Below are positions 1 through 8,359 of a stretch of DNA of 12,010 bases, piece after piece. Location of the stretch: NCBI GenBank assembly GCA_910592005.1, contig CAJVPP010003310.1:1-12010 (forward strand). The letters are read 5' to 3'. Numbering within the stretch: position 1 is the stretch's first letter; the number at the start of each line of letters is the position of its first letter. The position numbers and the translations under genes are program-made. Source of the stretch: Funneliformis mosseae. Its lineage: Eukaryota > Glomeromycota > Glomeromycetes > Glomerales > Glomeraceae. A model generated the notes under the pieces. That model was given only the letters and a program-made list of their open reading frames with translations, searched no databases and was not told where the DNA came from.

Positions 1-1514
1 TTATCATTATTATATATATTTAATTTGTATAAAATATCATAAAAATTATAATAGTTTTTATTTTTAAGAATTAATTATTATATATATTAATACTAATTGA
101 AATAAAAATTCATATATGTGAAAAATCAGCTTAAAATTAGTCTGAAACTTATAAAATATCAAAAATTAGCTTAGCTGATTGGTATCTATCAAAAATCAGT
201 TAAAATTTAACCAAAATTTGATTTATTTTATTTATAACTGATTGATATTTGATTGATATCTGAAAAAAAATAATCTAAATTATACAATTAATATAAATAT
301 AATAAATTTAATGTTTAATAATAAAAACATTATTATATTTTAATTAATCATATTGTGATAAATAAAATTTTTATTAAATTTATACTTAGTAATCTTAATG
401 TTATATTATTTTTTAAAGATTATTTTATAGATCAATTACTTAATTTAGTAATAATATAGATTATACATATAATTTTTAGTATAATAGTCTATTACAACTT
501 AATTTTTTGCAAATCTATTAACTTTATTTCTATAAAACAAAAACATATTTGGCTTAGTTTGCTTTATTAATTATCTAGTATAAATAATTTTTTTTGTATT
601 TTTATTGGATTTTATTATTTTTCTAGTAAAAGTAAAACAAAATGGCTTAATTAAGCAATAAACTTATATAAATAATAAAAAGTATAATTAACTAATTATA
701 AAACTTATTTTTTACAACTATTCATAATTACTTGAAACTGTTTCTAATTGTTTATCCCTTTGCATTTATTTGTAATCCTTTAATTATTTGTAAACCTATT
801 ATATTAATTTATTGTATTAACTTAAAATATTTAAAGCATAATCTTTAAAATATCTCTGTATTTATTCTTGTATTTATATTAAAAATAATATTTGATATTA
901 ATGTATATCATTCCTGTGATTTCTTGAAATAATTGGAATAGTTTTATTTACTCTTATATGAATTATTTTAAGTATTAATCTCTCATAATAACATAAATAG
1001 CTTGATTGCATTTTTTTATTCTGTATAATAAAATTTTAAATTTTAAAAATATAGAAAAAGAAATACTTTTTAGATTATATCTAAAATCATAAGGAATATT
1101 TGAAAAGATTTAATTTATTATCAGTTATTATTGATACTCAAAGCTGATCATTTTGAAATTAATTCTTCAGATACATTTTTAGATTTTTAGTATTTATTAA
1201 TAAATGATTTTGGTTGAAATTCTAAGAAAATGTGCAAATTAATGAATATATCCAACCAAAAGGTAAAAATGAATATTTATTTTTATTTGCAAATATTGTA
1301 ATGATTACTCACTTTTATATACTTTAAAAAAAATGTAATTGAAAGCATTTGTGATATTAAAAAATGGAAAGTATAGCGATAGGTATAATATTTATTGATT
1401 CATTCTGCTTTATTACGTTAATCATTAAATCACTATCATTTTTTTTACTTTTTTTTAAAAAAAAAAATTTAAAATATTAGATTAGCGAACTGAAAATGGA
1501 AATCTTTATAAGGG
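1..1514. other. AT-rich intergenic spacer, no gene seen
   Basis: Extremely AT-rich sequence with stops in all frames and no stretch that reads like a protein domain on either strand. I see no tRNA-like fold and no convincing promoter. It holds only short low-complexity tracts, for example T and A runs near 1440-1470, and the degenerate CTGATT/AATCAG repeats listed separately. Confidence 0.7.
121..262. repeat. Degenerate AATCAG/CTGATT dispersed repeat cluster
   Basis: The word ATCAAAAATYAG and close relatives occur at 121-138, 158-173 and 188-207. The inverted form, CTGATTGRTAT, follows at 176-188 and 237-260. The mix of direct and inverted copies looks like eroded ends of a small transposon rather than a simple tandem array. 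I cannot define element boundaries or a target duplication. Confidence 0.35.
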
Positions 1515-1682
1515 TCATTTACGTTAAAAGAAGTTGGAAAACTTTATCAAAACTATGAAGTATGTTGAATAGCAAGAATTATTAAAAAGTCTGGAAGATA
1601 AAGAAATAAATGATGTTAATATGGAAATATTAGAGATATATTAAAAGATAATTAAATAATGGAATGAATTATAGCTAGAGGT
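1515..1682 (+). pseudogene. Possible decayed coding fragment, unrecognised
   Basis: Two adjoining frames read like protein although neither is open. The first begins at 1515 and runs to a TGA near 1567, with a stretch resembling KEVGKLYQNYEV. A +1 shift then gives a stretch from 1561 containing QELLKSLEDKEINDVNMEIL, followed by in-frame stops replacing expected lysine or tryptophan-like positions. The amphipathic, charged composition differs from the Asn/Ile/Lys/Phe noise around it. I do not recognise a family. In AT-rich DNA such stretches can arise by chance, so this is a weak call. Confidence 0.22.
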
Positions 1683-1701
1683 TTGACCGGCCTAAAAATC
1701 T

Positions 1702-1740
1702 TTAACCGGTTAATAAACGGTTAAAATATTCGTTAACCTG
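1702..1740. repeat. TTAACCGGTTAA palindrome cluster
   Basis: A perfect 12-bp palindrome TTAACCGGTTAA at 1702-1713 is followed by the related words AACGGTTAA and GTTAACCTGTTAA. It is preceded by GTTTGACCGGCC at 1681-1692. The CCGG-centred words contrast with the AT-rich background and resemble subterminal repeats of a small DNA transposon. No ends or target duplication can be fixed. Confidence 0.4.
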
Positions 1741-1791
1741 TTAATCATCCAGAATCCTTTTTTAAATGCCGAATATTTATGTAAATTCAAA

Positions 1792-1826
1792 GGGTATTAC
1801 ACAAACCTGTTCAAAACGGTTAGCAA
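1792..1826 (+). repeat. GGGTAT...ACGGTTAGCAA interspersed motif, copy 1
   Basis: The order GGGTAT, CAAACCTGT, ACGGTTAGCAA is shared with 2977-3016 (+), 3138-3172 (-) and 3233-3267 (-). Four copies in both orientations within 1.5 kb point to the terminus of a short mobile element. Confidence 0.6.
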
Positions 1827-1833
1827 CAGTGAT

Positions 1834-2020
1834 GGGTCATTTGATAATTTTGAAATGACCTCTGAATGATCATCGAATGACCTAGTCATTTGAGGTCATT
1901 TGTCATGTTAAATATTGAATTTAACTCCGGCCGAAATTCAATTCGACCAGAATTAAGATTTTTATATTCGCAAAAAAATATTGTCTAAATCCGGCCAAAT
2001 TTATAGTACTGGTCTAAGTT
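1834..2020. repeat. Nested AAATGACC/GGTCATTT palindromes plus GGCC-AATT block
   Basis: Within 1860-1902, AAATGACCTC and GAGGTCATTT form an outer inverted pair around an inner AATGACCTAGTCATT palindrome. A GGCC-containing block follows (1928-2000), with GGCCGAAATTC, GACCAGAATTAA and CCGGCCAAATT. Related words recur at 2690-2870, so this is an interspersed repeat family, probably a fragmented non-coding transposon. No open reading frame is present. Confidence 0.5.
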
Positions 2021-2538
2021 AGGCGCTTGAACTGACAATTATGAACCATTCAAGGATGAAGAAAATTATATAATTTCTTAACAAAAGTGTAATTAATTAG
2101 AAACGTATTACGGCAAGAATTTAGGAAATTCGCCATTTCTTTTTTTTTACAATTTTAAAAGAATTGCGAAAATTAGTTAATATATAATTGAGGAAATTTC
2201 GATCATATCATTTCAAACTAAATATGATCAACTAGAGGTAATATCCAAAATGGGCATTTCAAATATCCCAATTCGGAATTCGAAGAATGCGCTTGCCACA
2301 AATCTCATTTCGGATATCCCAAATGACCACTTCAGGATTTATTAAAATTTCTAAATTGCATTTTAATTTTATAAATAATCTTTGTGAAAATATAATAATG
2401 CATGATATTTTATTCTCACAATTAATTAGAGAGGCCTTCAATACTACAAATATATCTGAAGTTTATATAATATGTAAATTCAAAATGTAAATTATCCTGG
2501 TGAGGGTAGCGATAATCCATTAATGTAAAATTTGTTCA

Positions 2539-2540
<2 letters not shown>
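2021..2540. other. Intergenic spacer with a duplicated CATTTC..ATATCCCA word
   Basis: No gene is seen. The 16-mer pattern CATTTCnnATATCCCA occurs at 2255-2270 and again at 2306-2321. The second copy runs straight into AAATGACC, the half-site of the palindromes nearby. Short open frames at 2259-2490 on both strands are low-complexity Ile/Asn/Lys text through this repeat and look non-coding. Confidence 0.5.

Positions 2541-2570
<30 letters not shown>
2541..2570. repeat. Poly-T run of 30
   Basis: An uninterrupted run of 30 T residues. It may be slippage at a homopolymer, or the poly-A tail of an old minus-strand retrocopy whose body would lie above 2570. I see no recognisable body or target duplication, so the simple reading is preferred. 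Confidence 0.8.
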
Positions 2571-2574
<4 letters not shown>

Positions 2575-2687
2575 TATAAGTAAAGTTTGATAAACAAATA
2601 TTTAGTTATGATTTGCAACTTTACAGAAACTTGGTTTTCTTAATACACAGTAACTGCAAAGTGACTATATAGTAAATATAAATGTAA

Positions 2688-2870
2688 TACAGGCCAAATT
2701 CTATATGCTGGCCAGAATTAAAAATTTTATATAACATGAAATATTTATGAAAACGTTCGAATCATTAAATTACATTAATTATTTTGGCCAGAATTATTGT
2801 GATCACATGATATAATTTTTAAATGACCAGGTCATTTGTCATTTAATGTTGAATGACCCAAATGACACAT
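2688..2870. repeat. Second copy of GGCC-AATT / AAATGACC repeat
   Basis: GGCCAAATTC and GGCCAGAATTAAAAATTTTATAT (2693-2735) match the block at 1932-1972. GGCCAGAATTA recurs near 2785. The palindrome AAATGACC-A-GGTCATTT lies at about 2820-2836, followed by TGTCAT, GAATGACC and AAATGAC. The two blocks occur in the opposite order to the 1834-2020 copy, consistent with rearranged or inverted fragments of one element. Confidence 0.5.
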
Positions 2871-2889
2871 GAACAGTCATTTTTTTTTT

Positions 2890-3111
2890 AATGTATGTAT
2901 GGTATGTATGCTATACATGTATTGTTTTTTCATAACAAATAGTCCATACTTGCATGATTCATAATACTATACATATGGGTATACAGCAAACCTGTCCTGT
3001 GCAGTACGGTTAGCAATGTATGTATGGTATTTTTTTTTCATATATGTACAGTACTTGTTATGAAAAAACCATAAATGCATAGTTTTAAAGCATACATACC
3101 ATACATACATT
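2890..3111. repeat. Long imperfect inverted repeat (AATGTATGTATGG arms)
   Basis: The left arm 2890-2940 begins AATGTATGTATGGTATGTAT and ends TTTTTTCATAACAA. The reverse complement of 3054-3111 starts with the same twenty bases and ends TTTTTTCATAACAAGT, so the two arms would pair over about 50 bases. A second inverted pair (2977-3016 with 3138-3172) overlaps this one. Transcripts of either strand would fold into a long hairpin. Short open frames on the minus strand here are repeat text, not genes. Confidence 0.7.
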
Positions 3112-3172
3112 CAAGAAAAAGCCGTACCGTACATACATTACTAACTGTACTGTACAGGTTTGTGCAATACCC
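2977..3172. mobile_element. MITE-like element with GGGTAT/ATACCC ends
   Basis: The 196-bp segment starts GGGTATACAGCAAACCTGT and ends ACAGGTTTGTGCAATACCC. These are inverted copies that extend inward to TTAGCAATGTATGTA. The termini resemble those of a small non-autonomous DNA transposon. The flanks share only AT on each side, so no convincing target duplication supports exact boundaries. A further partial end lies at 3233-3267. The superfamily is unknown. Confidence 0.4.
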
Positions 3173-3232
3173 ATTACTTGTATGGTTTCTAATACTATAT
3201 ATATATGAAAAAAAAACCATACTATACTAACT

Positions 3233-3267
3233 TTGCTAACCGTACTGTACAGTTTTGCTATATTCCC
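3233..3267 (-). repeat. GGGTAT-type motif, copy 4 (inverted)
   Basis: Read on the minus strand, it runs from GGGAATATAGCAAAACTGT to TACGGTTAGCAA, matching the ends of the element at 2977-3172. It appears to be a solitary end or the outer end of a nested copy. Confidence 0.55.
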
Positions 3268-4153
3268 AAATTCAAAACGCCTTTCTATCAAGATTGCACT
3301 TGGAAAACATTCGATAAGACTAAAATATAAGATTTTCAATCAGAAATAGATGCCTATAAAAATCATAATATACGAGTTTCTAACAAAAGCAAATTATATA
3401 ATAAGCATTTAAACCATTAGCACCATAATCGTTCTCGAGTTTCGATTTTAAGATTCGATTTTCTGTTTCGATTAATCGATTCTAATTGGCGCGCGGACTA
3501 TTACCAAAAATAAAAATTTAATTATCAAAAATTTAATATATTAAAAAAAAAAATTTACCAAAGAAAAATTTTACATTTTCACAATTAAACATTTTATGAT
3601 CATATTCTTCAAGCGCAGGTAATTCTAAAACATTAAAATAAGGTTGGACATATTTTATGCATATTAAACCGTGTAACACTCACTATAGAATGTTTTACCA
3701 TAAAAAAATTTCTTTTTAGAAACTGATACGGGTAGGTTACAAGGAATTTAGAAAATCTATTTGACCGGACTTCTGCTGGAAACTTTGTTTTCTATCAGAT
3801 TTTTTTTTTTGTATTAAATTAGGTTCGAGATTTTAAAATTTTATATTGATAACAAACTTAAGTTTCTTATCCTTTCTATTCAAAATAAATCATGTTTTAT
3901 TTGTATACGTTACAAGTAAAAACTTTCTAAATATTTTTAACAAGAAAAATTAAGCATTCAAATTTTTTATTAATTACTATAAAATACACGCAAGATTTTT
4001 ACGCATTTGAGTTTTGTAAATGAAAGTTTTGACACGGTAATCAGAAACTCGATTGTTGAAGGCGTGTGACAAACAAAAAGATGAATCACAATTTGTGTAG
4101 CTTGTCACGTGATATACTGCTACGTAAAAATAAAATTTTTTTTTGACTTAACA
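3268..4153. other. Intergenic spacer with a short TTCGATT repeat tract
   Basis: No gene is supported. At 3436-3482 the words TTTCGATTTT, ATTCGATTTT and TTTCGATTAATCGATT form a degenerate tandem tract that ends beside GGCGCGCGGAC (3488-3498), an unusually GC-rich word for this DNA. A CACGTG hexamer lies at 4106-4111 inside TCACGTGA, a possible bHLH-type site with no obvious target gene. Confidence 0.5.
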
Positions 4154-4236
4154 TCGACAAGGACCGCGATTCCCACCCCTATCCCACGCTGTCATGCTCA
4201 TCCCGACGCCATAGCCCATTGTCCCATTGTAGCCGA
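4154..4236. other. C-rich patch with G-quadruplex potential on the minus strand
   Basis: Roughly 80 bases of mixed, C-rich sequence lie within very AT-rich spacer. The minus strand carries repeated GGG tracts, including the tight group GGGATAGGGGTGGG near 4170-4186 and two more GGG tracts at 4215-4225. CCCATTGT is tandemly duplicated at 4215-4230. Reading frames through it contain stops and match no family I know. It could be a regulatory patch, a minisatellite remnant or the edge of an insertion. Confidence 0.4.
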
Positions 4237-4768
4237 AAGTGATCAACTTAAAACTTTAGAAAACAATTTCATTTTAGGGTGAATCAATAAAATATGTGAT
4301 CACGTGTTAGATCTTACGTGTATATTTTAACCTTTGTATAGTATGAACAAGCCACATTTTTCTTTTTATCAGTTATAAGATTGTTGTATTCAGTTCTTTC
4401 GTTTAAGTATTTATAAACAATTTGTATTTGCAAGCAGATGGAAGTTATTATGACGCTAAATTTATTTAAATAAAATCAATTTAAACGTATTCTAATTAAT
4501 TCAAACTACGCAAATTACAAAATAAAGTAAGAAAAATAAAAGAAGTTACAACGTTAAAAATAATGAAGTTGATATCGCAAAGGAGAAAGGGAAGAGGTTA
4601 AGGAGTATGTATGCAAATGAAGGAAGGCGAACTATGTGTTGTGTTATCTCAAAGAACTCCAAAACCAATCATATAATCATTAATTTTTAATCAGAATTGA
4701 CATCCTTACAAATTGTTACCCTAACTAATTGTTCGACAAGGACAAACCAAATTCGGTGGCGAAGATAA
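4237..4768. other. Intergenic spacer downstream of the transporter
   Basis: No gene is visible on either strand. A second CACGTG hexamer lies at 4301-4306, in TGATCACGTG. Purine-rich plus-strand text near 4555-4630 does not stay open. Confidence 0.55.
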
Positions 4769-4774
4769 TTTATT
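4769..4774 (-). terminator. Probable polyadenylation signal AATAAA of the transporter
   Basis: AATAAA on the minus strand lies about 80 nt past the stop codon of the MFS gene, within TCTAATAAATTATC. That distance suits a short fungal 3' UTR. In DNA this AT-rich the hexamer also arises by chance. The palindrome TTTCACGTGAAA at 4829-4840 lies between the stop and this signal. Confidence 0.45.
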
Positions 4775-4851
4775 AGAAAAAATAAAAGTTTCTTTGGGGC
4801 GAAACTATATTAATTTTAACGACGTAAATTTCACGTGAAATATTCTTCATT

Positions 4852-7249
4852 TCACTCATTAACCACCACCGTCTCTTTTCCACTCCTTTCAGGTTTAAGA
4901 TTTCCCATAAAGAACGCAGAAATAGTACATAACATCCCTATTGGTACTAAAACTATATAGGCTACTTTCAGTGCATCAACGTAAGCAGTTATAACCGGAA
5001 TTCTCATATTGTCAGGCAAGTCATGAACTGCAATAGCGGATTGTCTCACTGCCAACTTTATTTCGGTTGGTAATGAAAGTTCATTCAATTTATGGACAAG
5101 AACATTATTGAATGTTGTGCCGATTATTGCGATACCTAATACGCCTCCAACTATAATGAATAAACATATATAAAAATAAAAATAAAAAGGAAGCATAAGG
5201 GTCTTTGATTTCATTAATTAAATAAAAAATTCTGAAAATGATATGCTCACTTGTATTAAAGAAGGTTAAAAGAGAAGTAATAACCGCGATATCTTTATAA
5301 TTGACAGTCTGTTGTACACAAAGCAAGGTAGTTTGAAATATAACTAAAAAAAAAATTTAATATAATAATTAAGTAAATAAAACGAGCACCGTCAGTAAAT
5401 GATTTTCCAAAAAGACACGTTAACGAAGTATATCCATCTTTATCTTACCTCCTACTCCTACACCGGTGATAATCATATAACTAATTTGAACACCTCTTCC
5501 AGAATGTTCGTTCCATAAAGTAAGTAACCCGGATCCAACTGTGATAAATATTCCACCAATTATAGTTATCGTACGATAAGATGCTATATCTGACCGTGAC
5601 ATTATTTGACCGGTTGATATAGACGCTGATACTGCACCAAAAATATATGGAAGTAATTCAAGACCTGACTCGGTAGCTGGAAAAAGAAGTTGGAAGTACA
5701 TATTAATAGGTGAAAAAAGAGATAGTCATGAGAAAATGGTTTCCCCGTGATATTTACCACTGTCACCTTTAATAACTTGGAAATAAATTGGAATGTAATA
5801 AATCAATCCAAAAAATACCATTCCTTGAAAGAAGATCGTGCTTAAGTTTCCCATAACATTTACATTTTTAAACAAATGAGCTATACAAAGAAAGAAGTAA
5901 TTTGCAAAGTTAAATATGTCTTTAGCGAAGTTTTTCTCCGTCTTTAATGGTCGTACTTACATGGCGCAACGGGTTCAATGGCAAATTTAACTTCAATCAA
6001 AACAAATAAAAATAATCCAACACATCCTAATACTAATAGGGCAATAATAATAGGAGAATTCCATGCGTACACATTTCCTCCCCAATTCAACGGTAATAAA
6101 AATGCTACAATAGTTAAAGTCATAACAATGGTTCCAAGATAATCTATCCGTTTAAGTTTTTGTATTAATGAGCCTTTTGGGCGTGGCATACGAAGCAAAA
6201 ATATTATTGCGACAACAGCTACTGCTCCTAATGGAAGGTTAATAAAAAATGCCCATCTAATTGAGAGACATACAAACTTAAATTAGTGTTTCATGTTAGA
6301 GAGTTTAAAAATTGCTAGAGAGTCCACATTTACCTCCAAGTTAAGTGATCTATATAGAAATTAATTAATATTATAAATGTTAAAATATTAGAAAAAAATT
6401 TATTGAGTAGATGTTACTTATTTACCTGTAAAAACGCCTCCAAGTAACGGGCCCACTACTGAAGAGAAACCATAAACAGCCACAATAATTCCCTGATATT
6501 TTCCGCGATCTTGAAATGAGCCGATATCTGATATTATAATCATAACCAAGCTAATGATACCACCACCTCCAAGTCCAGCTATGGCACGGAAGATAATCAA
6601 TGAAATCTTAAAAAACGCGATGGTAAGAAATGGTTAGCCATAATTCGTGAAGTTTAGAAAAGAAACTTCTTTTTAGTCGATGTACCATATTTGAGGCTAG
6701 ACCACAAAGCAAACTTCCTATTTCAAAAATAATAATTGCAAATAGGATTGTTTCTTTTCTACCAAAAATATCCGAAAATTTTCCATAAGTCGGTTGTAAA
6801 CCCGTCTATAAACATGAGATTTTTTTTTTTTTTTTATTAAAAAAAAAATAAATTTATTAATCTTATCGAAAGAAAACTAAAACGATTAAAATTACCATTG
6901 TTAATAAAAATGAGGTGGCAACCCAAGAAATTTCATCTAGAGCATTAAAGTCTGAAGCGATTTTTGGTAATGCTGTAGACACGATAGTTTGATCCAATGT
7001 AGCTAAGAAAACTCCAAGTGATAAACTAAATAAAAGAAATTCTTTTTTTTGAGTCCGATTTTCTCATGATTTGGCATAGTTTAATGCAACATACCCAATA
7101 ATGATCATGATCAATTCAATTTTACTTAATTGTACTTTAACTTGACCATTTTTTAGTGTTTCATCATTTAATGTTTGAGCCTCTGGATCATTGTTTTTTA
7201 CATTGACACGTGATGTGGTGTTTGAATGATCCTCCGTCTCTGATGACAT
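4852..7249 (-). CDS. MFS drug:H+ antiporter, DHA2-type (10 exons, complete)
   Basis: A membrane exporter predicted to swap protons for small toxic compounds; its substrate cannot be told. Coding exons, in order: 7249-7095, 7025-6896, 6805-6686, 6606-6426, 6349-6334, 6256-5961, 5880-5758, 5676-5449, 5343-5251, 5150-4852. All nine introns are GT...AG, 69-105 nt, several with CTAAC-like branch sites. The 1641 coding bases give 546 residues plus TGA. Residues 1-44 are hydrophilic and cytosolic. LDQTIVSTALP (62-72) is the 14-helix family signature in helix 1. GKFSDIFGRK (103-112) is the loop 2-3 motif A. GFSSVVGPLLGG (181-192) is the antiporter motif C in helix 5, followed by WRWAFFINLP (200-209). 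SGLELLP (344-350) also fits the family. The ATG at 7249 is the first in frame before helix 1. Other MFS subfamilies with siderophore or amino-acid substrates remain possible. Confidence 0.93.
6334..6349 (-). other. 16-nt microexon (exon 5) of the MFS gene
   Basis: Between TATATAG and GTAAATG on the minus strand lie sixteen bases. With one base from exon 4 and one from exon 6 they encode Asp-His-Leu-Thr-Trp-Arg (196-201). This supplies the start of the conserved WRWAFFINLP element after helix 5. Without it the reading frame shifts, because 16 is not a multiple of three. Flanking introns are 76 nt (6350-6425) and 77 nt (6257-6333). Confidence 0.88.
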
Positions 7250-7330
7250 TTAGCTATGGTTCTTTTTATTAGATATGTGTGATAATTATTTAAGAAACGA
7301 ATATATTCGATGAAAGTATAAAGGGATGAA
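7250..7330 (-). promoter_or_regulatory. Putative core promoter and leader of the MFS gene
   Basis: Upstream of the ATG on the minus strand there is a TTTATAC word (about 7314-7320, some 65-70 nt before the start) and a 12-bp palindrome CGAATATATTCG at 7298-7309. Either could be a TATA-like or factor-binding element. In AT-rich DNA these have little weight without transcript data. Confidence 0.25.
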
Positions 7331-7923
7331 TTCTGCAAAAAAATCTAGTTTAATGATATCCATTGAAGTTTATTGTAAATTCGGATCAATTTTAAGTGAA
7401 AAAAAAATCTGTGGTAAAATGATTATACGTGATTTTCATAAATGAGATAGTCATTTACATTATAGTCTTTCTTTTTTGGAATTAAATGGAATTTTTTTTT
7501 TGAATAAGGTATTTTTTAATTGTTCTCCCTCCGAAAATCCGAAAATATTCCTTTTGGAATAATTAATTTCTCGGACAAAATTCTTTGGGTTCTATTATCA
7601 CGATTAAACCAGCAAATCTTGTGTTACTCAAAGGTTAACAACTTTTGATAATCACCTGTCATTGGATGGTCATACCATGTAACTACCTTTTTCGGTTTGT
7701 AACACATTTTTTTTTGACATATTATAAGGAAAAAGGAATGGAATAATAATTACCCGATTGATATCGTTAAAATATTTAGCAATCATAAATAAAAGACAAA
7801 GTTACAGAATTCATTGTCTTTCGGCATATCACAATTGCGCGTGTATTAGATCGATCCATACGGGTATAATATTTATGAGTCGTAAAGTCAAGTCTTTGTA
7901 TCAGTTCAGTAAATCAAGGTAAT
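7331..7923. other. Upstream intergenic region of the transporter
   Basis: No coding sequence is seen. A CCAAT word on the minus strand (within 7660-7668) is about 410 nt upstream of the transporter ATG. TGTGTTAC at 7619 and GTAACACA near 7700 form a loose inverted pair. None of these can be tied to a function from sequence alone. Confidence 0.4.
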
Positions 7924-8063
7924 ATTAATTAATTAATTAATCCAATAATGTAATCGGAGCTAGTACAAAGTAGCGAGTAAAGTCCGTTAATTAATCAGTT
8001 AATTAATAAAAAAAAAAAAAAAATAATTTTATTTTTTTATCACTGCGGAAATTTTTCACAGTG
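7924..8063. repeat. TTAA tracts and a CACTG...CAGTG hairpin
   Basis: Alternating ATTAATTAATTAATTAAT occurs at about 7924-7941 and TTAATTAATCAGTTAATTAAT at about 7987-8008, followed by an A15-type run. At 8041-8063, CACTG and CAGTG flank CGGAAATTTTTCA, a small inverted pair reminiscent of a transposon end. Boundaries are undefined. Confidence 0.35.
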
Positions 8064-8173
8064 TAGAGTAAATTAATATATGCATGCAATTATAAAGTGA
8101 TGGGAAATTGCTTATTTAAATGTTAAAAAAAAAAAAAAATTTCTTTCGCATCCATCGCATTTAATTCTATATG

Positions 8174-8355
8174 ATTTTCAAATAGGGTTTCCGTTTTGAA
8201 AATTCTTTTATTTTTATTCATCTTTTTTTATATTTTATTTTATTTTTTTTGATATTATTTTTTTTCATAATTTCTTTTTTTTTCATAAGATTTTCGATAT
8301 TCGTTTGAAATTATTTTAAAGAATTTTCAAATATTTGAAACCCTATTTTCAAAAG
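8174..8355. repeat. Inverted repeat with AAATAGGGTTTC ... TTGAAAATTCTTT arms
   Basis: Left arm 8174-8208 contains AAATAGGGTTTC then TTGAAAATTCTTT. The reverse complement of 8318-8355 contains the same two words in the same order, differing only in the short link between them. The spacer of about 110 bp is T-rich. It could be a small foldback element. No clear target duplication is seen. Confidence 0.6.
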
Positions 8356-8359
8356 TTGA

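Noticed and set aside
121..262. CRISPR-like spaced repeats
   Set aside because: Repeats are degenerate, unevenly spaced and in both orientations, and the DNA is from an intron-containing eukaryote.
2750..2775. tRNA T-loop-like GTTCGAATC
   Set aside because: The flanks cannot form a T stem or an acceptor stem, and no D or anticodon arm precedes it.
3038..3339. Two overlapping minus-strand open frames
   Set aside because: They run through the inverted TATGTATGG repeats and have no domain pattern.
3585..3690. Minus-strand peptide-like stretch with ELPALEEYDHKMF
   Set aside because: It reads plausibly for about 40 codons but has a stop just upstream, then runs into poly-Phe/Ile text. No family is recognised.
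5105..5326. Separate small membrane protein on the minus strand
   Set aside because: It is exon 9 of the transporter running on through intron 9; the true exon ends at GTGAGC (5250).
5944..6198. Separate 84-residue membrane protein
   Set aside because: It is the interior of exon 6; the last residues come from reading into intron 6.
7064..7249. Stand-alone 61-residue protein or stop-codon readthrough at the TGA
   Set aside because: GTATGT follows codon 51, and a pyrimidine-rich TTTAG precedes LSLGVFLATLDQT in frame. The TGA is intronic.
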